From: Drouetiella hepatica Uher 2000/2452
GTDB taxonomy: Bacteria > Cyanobacteriota > Cyanobacteriia > Elainellales > Elainellaceae
Assembly: GCA_019359505.1 (NCBI GenBank)
Contig: JAHHHD010000001.1
Location: 1-64,000 of the forward strand
DNA length: 64,000 nucleotides
Direction: 5' to 3'
Positions 27,687-34,575 of this stretch are shown here, piece after piece (position 1 is the stretch's first letter; each line of letters starts with the position of its first letter). The notes beneath the pieces are model-generated. The model was not told where the DNA came from. It was given only the letters and a program-made list of their open reading frames with translations, and searched no databases. The translations under genes and the position numbers were made by a program.

Positions 27687-28744
27687 TACAGCAGTTTTTA
27701 GATGAATAAGCCACAGTGAGCGAACCAACCCAGGGCATCATCATCGGAAAAAGACTCATTGATAATCTGGGTTAACGCTTGATCAAGTGCTTCTTTGGTT
27801 CGAGCTTTAGCCGATCGCAGAAGCTGCTTGAGTTTTGACCAACATAATTCAATGGGTAAAAGGTCGGGGGAGTAAGGAGGCAAAAACACAACTTTTGCTC
27901 CGACTGCTTCGATTGCCTCTTGAATGACCGTAGCATGATGAACGGGTAAGTTATCCATGACAATAATGGCTCCGACCCATAATTGAGGAATCAGAATCTC
28001 TTGGATGTAAAATAAGAACACGTCGGTGTTGACGCTGCCAACGACACTCAGGGTGGCAATTAACCCATCGATACTCATGCCCCCAATTAACGAGATGTTC
28101 TGCCCCCCCTTGCCAGGAGCCTCACTGTCATGCAAGCGTTCACCAATGGGGGCGCGACCATACAAGCGGGTCATTGCCGGATGGATACCCGTCTCATCAA
28201 TGAATACCAAGTTGCGGGGGTCGATGGTGAAACTCCACAGGCGATAAGCAAACCGCAGATCCTTGACCCGTTGTGTCTCTTGTTGAGCCGCAATCAGTGT
28301 TTTTTTTGACGCTGAGCTTGAGTTTGCACACCGCTTGTTGCATTGTTGATAGGCTCACCTCTATCCCAGTTTGTCCAGCAAAGCGTTCACACAACTCTTT
28401 GAGGAAAGCATCCGGTTGAGCCGTGACTAAGGCTTCGACGATGGGCAACTGCTCTTTTCCCAACTTGGCAACGGCTCCCCCTCCAGGCGGCTTAGGCTGC
28501 ACTGTACCTGTTTGACGATGGTGTCGTCTCAGATCTCTGATGAAAGACAAGCTCACCTTAAAGCGTTCTGCCAGTTGCCGTTGTGAGCCTTCTTTAATTG
28601 GGTTTCATCTACGACTTCATATGCAGCGATAATTCGTTGTCGTAAATCGATAGATAAGGGAGCAGGCATCAGTGGATATTCTCTACCTGGCTAGGATGAC
28701 TTAGCCTACCAAATATGTGGCTTACTCATTCAACAACCGCTGTA
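27687..28744 (-). mobile_element. IS630-family insertion sequence, about 1.06 kb, defective
   Basis: The ends are imperfect terminal inverted repeats. The left reads TACAGCAGTTTTTAGATGAA and the complement of the right reads TACAGCGGTTGTTGAATGAG; both continue as TAAGCCACA. The outermost TA dinucleotides fit the TA target of IS630/Tc1 elements. The single transposase frame between them is broken twice. The same ends occur on the 105-bp miniature element at 29959-30064. Confidence 0.85.
27698..28669 (-). pseudogene. IS630-family transposase, two frameshifts
   Basis: The gene starts at 28669 (MPAPLSIDLRQRIIAAYE). It shifts frame near 28600 into EGSQRQLAERFKVSLSFIRD (helix-turn-helix) and again at the A8 run at 28300-28293. 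It then continues as [20 protein letters not shown] and ends with the DDE domain: FIDETG (D), MDNLPVHH (D) and [12 protein letters not shown] (E). Catalytic residues are intact in the last segment. The A8 tract could allow transcriptional slippage, but the first shift has no such run, so the gene is probably dead. Stop at 27698. Confidence 0.85.
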
Positions 28745-28841
28745 GGTTTGCAGGGACGCTACCCCAGCAGTGGGTATGTTCTCAAACTAAGGGGAATCCT
28801 TGCATTCCGAATCATAGTCCCAAGCGATAGTGCCAATTTTT
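28745..28841. other. short spacer between the IS630 element and the transposon-end-like repeats
   Basis: No gene is present. It may be residual transposon DNA, since it lies between two mobile-element signatures. Confidence 0.3.
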
Positions 28842-28974
28842 GGACATTAATTCTTTAAACCAAAATTCTGAGGAGCTAATTTCTCCCCAAAGCCTGAAAC
28901 GCCCAAATCTCGTAGAATTGGACATTAATTCTTTAAAGTGGACAAATAATTCTTTAAAGGACAAAAAGACAACA
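28842..28974 (-). mobile_element. end-like repeats of a Tn7-like (possibly CRISPR-associated) transposon next to tRNA-Ala
   Basis: GGACATTAATTCTTTAAA occurs at 28842-28859 and 28920-28937. The variant GGACAAATAATTCTTTAAA is at 28940-28958, and a terminal GGACAAAAAGACAACA at 28959-28974. The three close copies are spaced 19-20 bases and the fourth lies 78 bases inward. On the minus strand the block starts TGTTGTC. This resembles the arrays of TnsB-binding sites at the ends of Tn7-like transposons, including cyanobacterial CRISPR-associated ones. The block ends eight bases from the 3' end of a tRNA gene, a common home for such elements. No tns or cas gene is present, so it would be a scar. Confidence 0.4.
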
Positions 28975-28982
28975 GAAAGACA

Positions 28983-29054
28983 TGGAGAATAGGAGATTCG
29001 AACTCCTGACCTCTGCGGTGCGATCGCAGCGTGGTACCACTCCACTAATTCCCC
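28983..29054 (-). tRNA. tRNA-Ala (anticodon CGC)
   Basis: On the minus strand the 72 bases fold into a cloverleaf. The acceptor stem is GGGGAAT with ATTCTCC and the D stem GTGG/CCAC. The anticodon stem CTGCG/CGCAG carries loop ATCGCAC, so the anticodon is CGC. The T stem AGGAG/CTCCT has loop TTCGAAT, and A is the discriminator base. The G3-U70 pair that specifies alanine is present. CCA is not encoded. The anticodon arm contains the HIP1 octamer GCGATCGC. Confidence 0.92.
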
Positions 29055-29111
29055 GTATTCGCCATTTTAGCAGGACAGTTGCAGCATCAGCATTCAACGT
29101 CATGTCGTGCC

Positions 29112-29822
29112 TTATGCCGCTAATTTCTGCCCATAGACTGCTCGGATGCGATCGAATTCTAATTCTGATAGATAATCTACCGCCCAATTAGACTGACGCT
29201 GCATCATGTGAAATGGATAAGAATTTGCGACGCCAACAACCTGCATTCCTGCCTGCTTAGCCGCCTGAATGCCTGCTGGAGTGTCCTCGATCGCCAAACA
29301 TTCTTGGGGCTTGAGGCGTAGCTCAGGGTAATATTCGTTAAGCCGATCGACCCCTAATAGATAGCCCTCTGGGTCGGGTTTACTGCCTTGAATATCGTCC
29401 CCCGATACCACCACAGGAAAGTATTGAGCTAAATCAACCCGATTGAGAACGAGATCAATTTCTGAGCGCACGGCACCGCTGACGATCGCCATGGGCATTT
29501 GCGCCGCCCGGATCTGGAAAATCAGATCGGCTAAGCCAGGATAGATCGGCAATTTGTCGATTTCCGCTAGCTGTTGCTGGTAAGAGCGAGACTTACGGAC
29601 AATTAGACCCGTAATGTAGTCCTCCGTCACTACTCTGCCGCGACTCGCCAACAAATCTTTGAGACAGGCGCGATCGCTTCGCCCCAAGCAAAGCTGCCGA
29701 AATTCTCCGGCTTTGGGGCGCAGGTTCTCTTCCAGCATGATTTGTTCAATCAGCTTTTGATGCAATGGCTCATCGTTAATGATGACTCCGTTGAAATCAA
29801 ATAAAACTGCCTTAAGAGCCAT
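29112..29822 (-). CDS. HAD-superfamily hydrolase, beta-phosphoglucomutase-like
   Basis: The 236-residue protein of HAD subfamily IA probably acts on a small phosphorylated metabolite. Motif I is FDFNGVIIND, with the nucleophile Asp but Asn in place of the usual second Asp (DxD to DxN). Motif II is AIVSGA, motif III the Lys in GSKPDPEGY, and motif IV AIEDTPAGIQAAKQAGM. The cap region spans about 15-90. The Asn replacement could change the acid-base step, yet the rest is intact. ATG at 29822. It lies 57 bases from the tRNA-Ala gene on the same strand. Confidence 0.85.
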   Translation of the reverse strand: MALKAVLFDFNGVIINDEPLHQKLIEQIMLEENLRPKAGEFRQLCLGRSDRACLKDLLASRGRVVTEDYITGLIVRKSRSYQQQLAEIDKLPIYPGLADLIFQIRAAQMPMAIVSGAVRSEIDLVLNRVDLAQYFPVVVSGDDIQGSKPDPEGYLLGVDRLNEYYPELRLKPQECLAIEDTPAGIQAAKQAGMQVVGVANSYPFHMMQRQSNWAVDYLSELEFDRIRAVYGQKLAA

Positions 29823-29958
29823 AGAGTGCGATCGCTTCCGTGAGCCTTGTCCGAGAGCCTATAAAATAGAGCCTGTGCAACGCTATCATAGCGTTCCTCT
29901 CAAAACAGTTTCTAGTCTGCGGACGCGCTAAATTCCTTTTACACTAAAGGCAGTCTAC

Positions 29959-30064
29959 TTACAGCAATTTTCGATTGCATAAACCACAGTTATTTTGTAG
30001 AAGCCTTGCGGAGTGAAGCTTCTACAAGAATAACCCACACTTAACCAAGCGCAAAGCGCTGTAA
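29959..30064. repeat. IS630-derived miniature element (MITE), 106 bp
   Basis: The left end is TTACAGCAATTTTCGATTGC then ATAAACCACAGTTATT. The complement of the right end is TTACAGCGCTTTGCGCTTGG then TTAAGTGTGGGTTATT. A hairpin TTGTAGAAGC/GCTTCTACAA is central. The left end matches that of the IS630 element at 27687, so this is probably a non-autonomous derivative mobilised by that family. It lies just upstream of the DUF4126 gene and may affect its promoter. Confidence 0.8.
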
Positions 30065-30097
30065 TGATGTTAATAACGGGGATCTAGGGGGTGAAAT

Positions 30098-30706
30098 ATG
30101 GCGGACTACATAAACTTAGATACCTTGATTGCCATCATGCTAGCTGTCAGCCTCAGTGCGGCAGCGGGTTTTCGAGTGTTTGTTCCTTTGCTTGTGCTGA
30201 GCGGTGCGGCGGTGATTGGGCATGTCGATCTGCCTGCCGATTTTGACTGGATTGAGACTCAGCCCGCTCTGATTTTGTTTGCCGCAGCCTGTCTACTAGA
30301 GATTGGCGGCTACTATATTCCTTGGGTCGATCACCTGCTCGATCTAGTTTCTACCCCTGCTGCCATTATTGCCGGAACCGTGATGACTGCATCCCTGGCT
30401 CCTGAGATGAATCCTTTGGTACAGTGGACTTTGGCGCTGGCGGCAGGAGGCGGAACAGCAGGCGTCACCAAAGGGCTGATGAACATCTTCCGGGCAACCT
30501 CGACGGCAACCTCTGGTGGCATAGCCAACCCCATTTTTTCGACCTTCGAGCTAATCGCTGCTGCCGGTTTGTCTGTGCTAGCCCTAACCGTCCCTCTGGC
30601 GGCAGGTCTTGCCGTCATGCTGATTTTGACGATCGCCATTCGTCAGCTTTGGCGATTGGCGGCTCGTTTCCAGCCTAGCGCCACCCCTGAGCCGCCTGTG
30701 TCATAA
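30098..30706 (+). CDS. DUF4126 family membrane protein
   Basis: The 202-residue protein has about five hydrophobic segments. It has family-typical features: AVSLSAAAGFRVFVPLLVLS near the N-terminus, an IGGYYIPWVDHLLDLVSTPA loop, and a Gly-rich GGGTAGVTKG stretch. DUF4126 proteins are membrane proteins of unknown function. ATG at 30098 follows a GGGG-rich leader, without a strong ribosome binding site. It is monocistronic and ends at a strong hairpin. Confidence 0.83.
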   Translation: MADYINLDTLIAIMLAVSLSAAAGFRVFVPLLVLSGAAVIGHVDLPADFDWIETQPALILFAAACLLEIGGYYIPWVDHLLDLVSTPAAIIAGTVMTASLAPEMNPLVQWTLALAAGGGTAGVTKGLMNIFRATSTATSGGIANPIFSTFELIAAAGLSVLALTVPLAAGLAVMLILTIAIRQLWRLAARFQPSATPEPPVS

Positions 30707-30726
30707 GTTAAGCGTTTCTGGTTTTA

Positions 30727-30780
30727 GGTATAAATTTTTTGAGAGGGAAGCTTTGCTCCCCCCTCAAAAAAATTTATACC
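30727..30780. terminator. bidirectional hairpin terminator
   Basis: GGTATAAATTTTTTGAG...GGGAAGC pairs with GCTCCC...CTCAAAAAAATTTATACC. Arms are about 24 bases with minor mismatches and a TTT loop. It lies between the convergent DUF4126 and nudC genes, with A/T runs suitable for termination on both strands. Its size also resembles the hairpins in the dispersed repeats. Confidence 0.7.
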
Positions 30781-30795
30781 CAGATTCAGAACGAA

Positions 30796-31632
30796 CTATC
30801 CCTGTGCAAACCAATCAATCAACTGCCGCGCAATGCTCAGCTTTGAGGGCACCTGCGGCAAGCTACCCCTATGGAACCAGGCAGCTTCGGCAATCTCGCG
30901 AGGATCGATAACGATCTCACCGCCCGCATAGGTCGCCGTGAAGCCAATCATGAGCGAGTTGGGAAACGGCCAGGGCTGAGAGCCAAAATAGCGAATGTCT
31001 TTGACCTCAACTCCGACTTCTTCTCGTACCTCTCGCGCCACCGTCTCTTCAAGCGATTCTCCAGGCTCCACAAATCCTGCCAGGACGCTATACATTGTGG
31101 GGGCAAATCGCGGGGCACGCGCCAGCAGCACCTCTTCACCGCGTGAAACCAGCACAATAATGGCAGGCGAAAGACGGGGATAGTTGACCAATCCGCAGTT
31201 GGGACAGCGTTTCGCTCGATCCTGCGGTATCTGTACAGTCGGCGTAGCGCAATGACCACAGTATTGATGCGTTCTATCCCATTCTTTGATCTGTATTGCC
31301 CGACCGCCCACCGCAAATAGATCGTCTTCTAGCACACCATAGAGTTCGCGCAGGGGAATTAGCCCCATGCCGTCAGGTGGCACCGCGTCATCAGGTAGCT
31401 CCACCTCATAGCAAGGGTGATCGTCCAAAGTACCGAGAAACTGCGATCGCACAGGCTGCAATCCAATTTCGCTCAGGTTCCTCAAGCAAGGGATGTGCGG
31501 TTTTTCTGCCGCCACCTGCTTCACCAAAAGCTGATTGCCAACAAATGCAAACCACCAGGCGGGCTGATTTTGCTCGGCTGGTGGAGTTGCGGAGGGAATG
31601 AAGGGGCGATCGCGGCAGAAGAACGGGTGCAT
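30796..31632 (-). CDS. nudC: NAD(+) diphosphatase / NAD-cap hydrolase NudC
   Basis: The Nudix hydrolase cleaves NADH to NMNH and AMP and can remove NAD caps from RNA. The frame opens with TTG at 31650, but ATG at 31632 (MHPFFCRDR) is preferred, giving 278 residues. Domains are an N-terminal region (1-115), a zinc ribbon (CGHC ... CPNC, about 125-148), and the Nudix box GFVEPGESLEETVAREVREE. Shortly after comes SQPWPFP, the NudC-specific motif for NADH. It converges with the DUF4126 gene. Confidence 0.93.
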   Translation of the reverse strand: MHPFFCRDRPFIPSATPPAEQNQPAWWFAFVGNQLLVKQVAAEKPHIPCLRNLSEIGLQPVRSQFLGTLDDHPCYEVELPDDAVPPDGMGLIPLRELYGVLEDDLFAVGGRAIQIKEWDRTHQYCGHCATPTVQIPQDRAKRCPNCGLVNYPRLSPAIIVLVSRGEEVLLARAPRFAPTMYSVLAGFVEPGESLEETVAREVREEVGVEVKDIRYFGSQPWPFPNSLMIGFTATYAGGEIVIDPREIAEAAWFHRGSLPQVPSKLSIARQLIDWFAQG

Positions 31633-31827
31633 AGAGAACGTGCAAGACAAATTAGGTTAGACAATCTAAATAGTGCCATACCCCTACACAGCCACACTGC
31701 CTCTAAGATTAAGGGCAAAATATTTAATCTAAATAAAAAACATGGTTGACTTACACAAAAAATACATATTAAATATGGCTTATAAGCTCAGTTTATATTC
31801 AACTCTTTACCCCCAGGAGTACAGACC

Positions 31828-32136
31828 GTGGGAACTTTTTCCTCAACACGATCACCTCTTTTCACACCCGCCCCCCAAATCATGAGCAAAGCAATGAGCA
31901 GAACTATGAGCAAAGCATCTGGAGCTTCACCGCACTATGAGGCAAATTTAGCGATCGTCACGGATGAGATTCTGCCTTACCAAGTTGGACGCATCAGTTT
32001 TTTATCGTCTTGGTGGCCTGCCCTATGTCCTCAAAATGTCCATATCTCTGAGGGTACGGTGGTTAGAGTTGTGGGTAGAAGTGGGATCACGCTCTTAGTT
32101 GAGCCAATTTTCTTGGAGCCAGCCGCGAAGCTCTAG
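31828..32136 (+). CDS. NfeD-like C-terminal-domain small protein, 102 aa
   Basis: Residues 50-98 form a small beta-barrel of NfeD/OB type (YQVGRISFLSSWWPALCPQN, VVRVVGRSGITLLVEPI). This is a common stand-alone form in cyanobacteria. The first 40 residues are low-complexity with a duplicated MSKAMSRTMSK. The start is GTG at 31828, behind CAGGAGT. Later ATGs in the same frame (MSKAM at 31882) are alternatives that would omit the unconserved part. Function is unknown, and no membrane partner is adjacent. Confidence 0.7.
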   Translation: MGTFSSTRSPLFTPAPQIMSKAMSRTMSKASGASPHYEANLAIVTDEILPYQVGRISFLSSWWPALCPQNVHISEGTVVRVVGRSGITLLVEPIFLEPAAKL

Positions 32137-32481
32137 CTCCAGAATCTTGCTCATTGCCGATCGCCCCCTAAAAATTTGCTATGAATGCCAATTCTCTGCC
32201 CAAGGTTCGCTACCTTCGCTCTGTTGCACCCCTTCCCCCTGACAAAAGTTATTCCAAAATCCTCATTCATGTTTTTCATCTCTACGGCAATTACATGAGG
32301 AATAAATGCATAAAAAATGTATCTTTAAATCATCGCTTGTGTAAATGCCCTAGATCTATAATCTTGGCGCAAACCAAAAAGCTTGTATAAAGATTGTGGA
32401 ACAAGGCATATAAAATTTGTGCCTTGCATAATATAAGATTGGGGGTCTAACACCTAAAATATTCGGCAAAGGAACGGTTGT
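32137..32481. other. AT-rich leader of the ribbon-helix-helix gene
   Basis: This 345-base stretch has no supported gene. The frame at 32181-32390 lacks a ribosome binding site and has atypical composition. The inverted repeat at 32402-32426 and a TATAAT-like run (GCATAATATAAG) just after it mark the probable promoter-operator of the next gene. Confidence 0.45.
32402..32426. promoter_or_regulatory. inverted repeat, candidate operator
   Basis: CAAGGCA and TGCCTTG are perfect seven-base arms separated by 11 bases, next to a possible -10 sequence. It lies 55 bases before the ribbon-helix-helix gene. Such regulators often repress their own promoter, so autoregulation is a reasonable but untested inference. 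Confidence 0.4.
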
Positions 32482-32709
32482 ATGGCGACTGACAAGAGAA
32501 CATTGAAGAAAAAGCGATTGAACTTAGATCTCACGCCTGAAGCCTACGAGCTGCTGCAAAAACTGGCGGACGACTCCGGCAAGAATATGGCAGAAATTTT
32601 GCGAACCGGGTTAGCTCTCTACGGCATTGCTCAGGAAGAGGGCAAAAAGGGACGGAGCCTCGGCATTGTTGAGGACGACAAGGTGATCAAGCAAATCGTC
32701 ACAACTTAA
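32482..32709 (+). CDS. ribbon-helix-helix DNA-binding protein, 75 aa
   Basis: The N-terminus is basic (TDKRTLKKKRLN). It then has a short strand (RLNLDLTPEAYELLQKLAD) and two helices (NMAEILRTGLALYGIAQEEG), the pattern of MetJ/Arc/CopG-type dimeric DNA-binding proteins. The C-terminal 18 residues form an acidic, valine-containing tail. ATG at 32482 follows AAAGGAAC. No toxin gene lies immediately downstream, so an antitoxin role is not supported by context. Three 14-base repeats overlap its stop codon. Confidence 0.8.
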   Translation: MATDKRTLKKKRLNLDLTPEAYELLQKLADDSGKNMAEILRTGLALYGIAQEEGKKGRSLGIVEDDKVIKQIVTT

Positions 32710-32738
32710 TCGTCACAGCTTAATCGTCACAAATTAAC
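32697..32738. repeat. three tandem 14-bp repeats over a stop codon
   Basis: CGTCACAACTTAAT, CGTCACAGCTTAAT and CGTCACAAATTAAC follow one another from 32697. The first contains the TAA stop of the ribbon-helix-helix gene. It looks like slippage-generated duplication. Each unit contains TTAA, so the repeat adds extra stops. Confidence 0.7.
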
Positions 32739-32773
32739 AGCCTCGCCCTCCGAAGGTTTTTAATGCTGATCTA

Positions 32774-34564
32774 CTAAAGCTGGTTAAGCTGAATCCAGAG
32801 ATCGTGAGTCAGTTGAATGTATGCCTTGAGCTTCAGAATTTGCTCATGTAGGTTGTCTAGCTCTAAGGGAAACTCAGCAGTAATCCAGTTACCCAATTCG
32901 CCATTGGTCATGGTGTCAATCAGGTGTAGCGTTTCATCCCTATAGACATTAAGCTGTGTCTTAAACAAGGCACAGTTTTTTTTAAAGGCAAGCGCCATGT
33001 TCTGAATTTTGTCGTATTGGCTCAAGGCAGAAGCAGAAGAGCGATCGCGGTATTCCCATTCCAAGGCAGTCTCTAACAGCTCGATCGCTTCTTGCCAGTT
33101 TCCCAAGCCTTCTTCTACGTCTAGAAATCGGTAGTTCAAATCCCCTCGAATTTCATCTGCCCGTCGCCGCATTTCTGAGAAAGCTTCAGAATCAAACTGC
33201 TCTCCATCAGGACGGCTGGACAAATCTCGGTTAAACCTGGGAGCACAGGGAATGACGCTTGCCCCTCGATCTTGCAAAGCAGTTCGGTTTGCATCGCTGA
33301 ATCCCAAATTTTCCCAAAATTTAGTTTCTGTGACGATCGCCTCCTCCAATAAAATCCCGCTGAGATCGGCACCATTCAAATCAGCCCCGCTGAGATCGGA
33401 ATGCTGCAAATTAACATCGCTCATATAGGAGCGTTTGAACATGGCATTTTCAAGATTGGCGAAACGGAAGTTTGCGCGGAGTAGGTTTGCGCCAATCCAA
33501 TCGGCATGACTCAAGTTTGCCTTCGTAAAGTTTGCTCCCACCAGGTAGGCGCGGTTAAGTCGGGTGTGGCTTAGATTAGCTTCCTGTAGGTTGGCATCAC
33601 TCAGATTAACGCGCAGTAAGATAGCGTCCTGCAAGTTTGCCCGCGTTAAATCTACAAAGATTAATCGGGCACCGCTTAGGTTGGCTCCCTGGAGGTTCGC
33701 TGAGCTGAGATTGGCACCGCTCAAATTTATGCCGCTCAGATCTGCATTGCTGAGATCTGCATTTTGAAGCTGAGTACAGGACAGATTAGCATGACTAAGA
33801 TTGGCACCGCTTAAGATGGCGTGTTCCAGATCGGCACCCCGTAAACTGACTCCGGTGAGCTGGGCATGACTCAAATTTGCTCTCTTCAGGCTGCTGCGCC
33901 TCAAAATAGCACCGCGCAATTGAGCTGCTCTCAAGTCTGCGCCGCTTAGGTCGGTGCCGCTCAGATCTGCCCCTGAGAGAAAAGCGCCTTTGAGGTCAGC
34001 ATTCTGCAATAGCGCATTAACCAGGTTTACCTGTCGCAGTTTGGCATCGCAGAGGCTGGCGTTACAGAGGTCGGCATGGTGCAAGTCGCTCCCGCGTAAG
34101 TTTGCTTTTGTCAGAATAGCTTGGCGAAAGTTCACGCCGCGCAACACCGCATTATTGAGCTGAGCCGCATAGAGGGTCGCTTGCTGAAGAATGGTACCTG
34201 AGAGGTCTGCGCGTTCTAGCAAAGCTCCATTGAGATTGGCTCCCGTCAAGTTTGCGCCACCCAGATTTGCACCCTGCAATTGGGCACCTTGCAAATTGAC
34301 TCCCTGCAACTGGGCATGAATGAGAACTGCGCCCCGCAAATCAATTTCCTGCAAATCAAGATGCCGTAGGTCTGCACCGATATAGTTTCCATAAGGTTGA
34401 AATCTTCTTCTCTCTAAAGAGGTAAGCAGAATATTTTCAACAGGCACATTCTGTATTTCATTCAACTGTCCTCTGTTATATAAATCTATAAGTCGATTTA
34501 TTCCAGATTGAGAACCTTCTAAGACAAGTCTGACAGTCCTTGATTGTACTTTTTCTAAATCCAT
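32774..34564 (-). CDS. pentapeptide-repeat protein with split-domain N-terminus, 596 aa
   Basis: Residues 1-50 (VQSRTVRLVLEGSQSGINRL, then IDLYNRGQLNEI and a VPVENILL end) look like the second half of a small alpha/beta domain. Residues 60-415 are about 70 pentapeptide repeats of A(D/N)LxG type (for example ADLSGTDLSGADL), forming a long right-handed beta-helix. Residues 420-596 are hydrophilic and helical, with Trp and acidic patches (LDVEEGLGNWQEAIELLETA). No signal or membrane segment is seen. The ATG at 34564 has GAGGCGA before it. It lies 11 bases after the CHAT protease stop, so they form one operon. It is probably a cytosolic scaffold or target of the protease. Function is unknown. Confidence 0.88.
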   Translation of the reverse strand: MDLEKVQSRTVRLVLEGSQSGINRLIDLYNRGQLNEIQNVPVENILLTSLERRRFQPYGNYIGADLRHLDLQEIDLRGAVLIHAQLQGVNLQGAQLQGANLGGANLTGANLNGALLERADLSGTILQQATLYAAQLNNAVLRGVNFRQAILTKANLRGSDLHHADLCNASLCDAKLRQVNLVNALLQNADLKGAFLSGADLSGTDLSGADLRAAQLRGAILRRSSLKRANLSHAQLTGVSLRGADLEHAILSGANLSHANLSCTQLQNADLSNADLSGINLSGANLSSANLQGANLSGARLIFVDLTRANLQDAILLRVNLSDANLQEANLSHTRLNRAYLVGANFTKANLSHADWIGANLLRANFRFANLENAMFKRSYMSDVNLQHSDLSGADLNGADLSGILLEEAIVTETKFWENLGFSDANRTALQDRGASVIPCAPRFNRDLSSRPDGEQFDSEAFSEMRRRADEIRGDLNYRFLDVEEGLGNWQEAIELLETALEWEYRDRSSASALSQYDKIQNMALAFKKNCALFKTQLNVYRDETLHLIDTMTNGELGNWITAEFPLELDNLHEQILKLKAYIQLTHDLWIQLNQL

Positions 34565-34575
34565 ATTCGCCTCTT

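Noticed and set aside
27698-28210. stand-alone 170-residue DDE protein
   Set aside because: It is the C-terminal part of the frameshifted IS630 transposase and was merged into the pseudogene call.
28812-29045. 77-residue minus-strand frame with repeated FKELM peptides
   Set aside because: It runs through the transposon-end-like repeats and the tRNA gene. The repeated peptide merely translates the DNA repeat.
32181-32390. 69-residue plus-strand frame
   Set aside because: It has no ribosome binding site, unlikely composition, and lies in the AT-rich leader of the ribbon-helix-helix gene.
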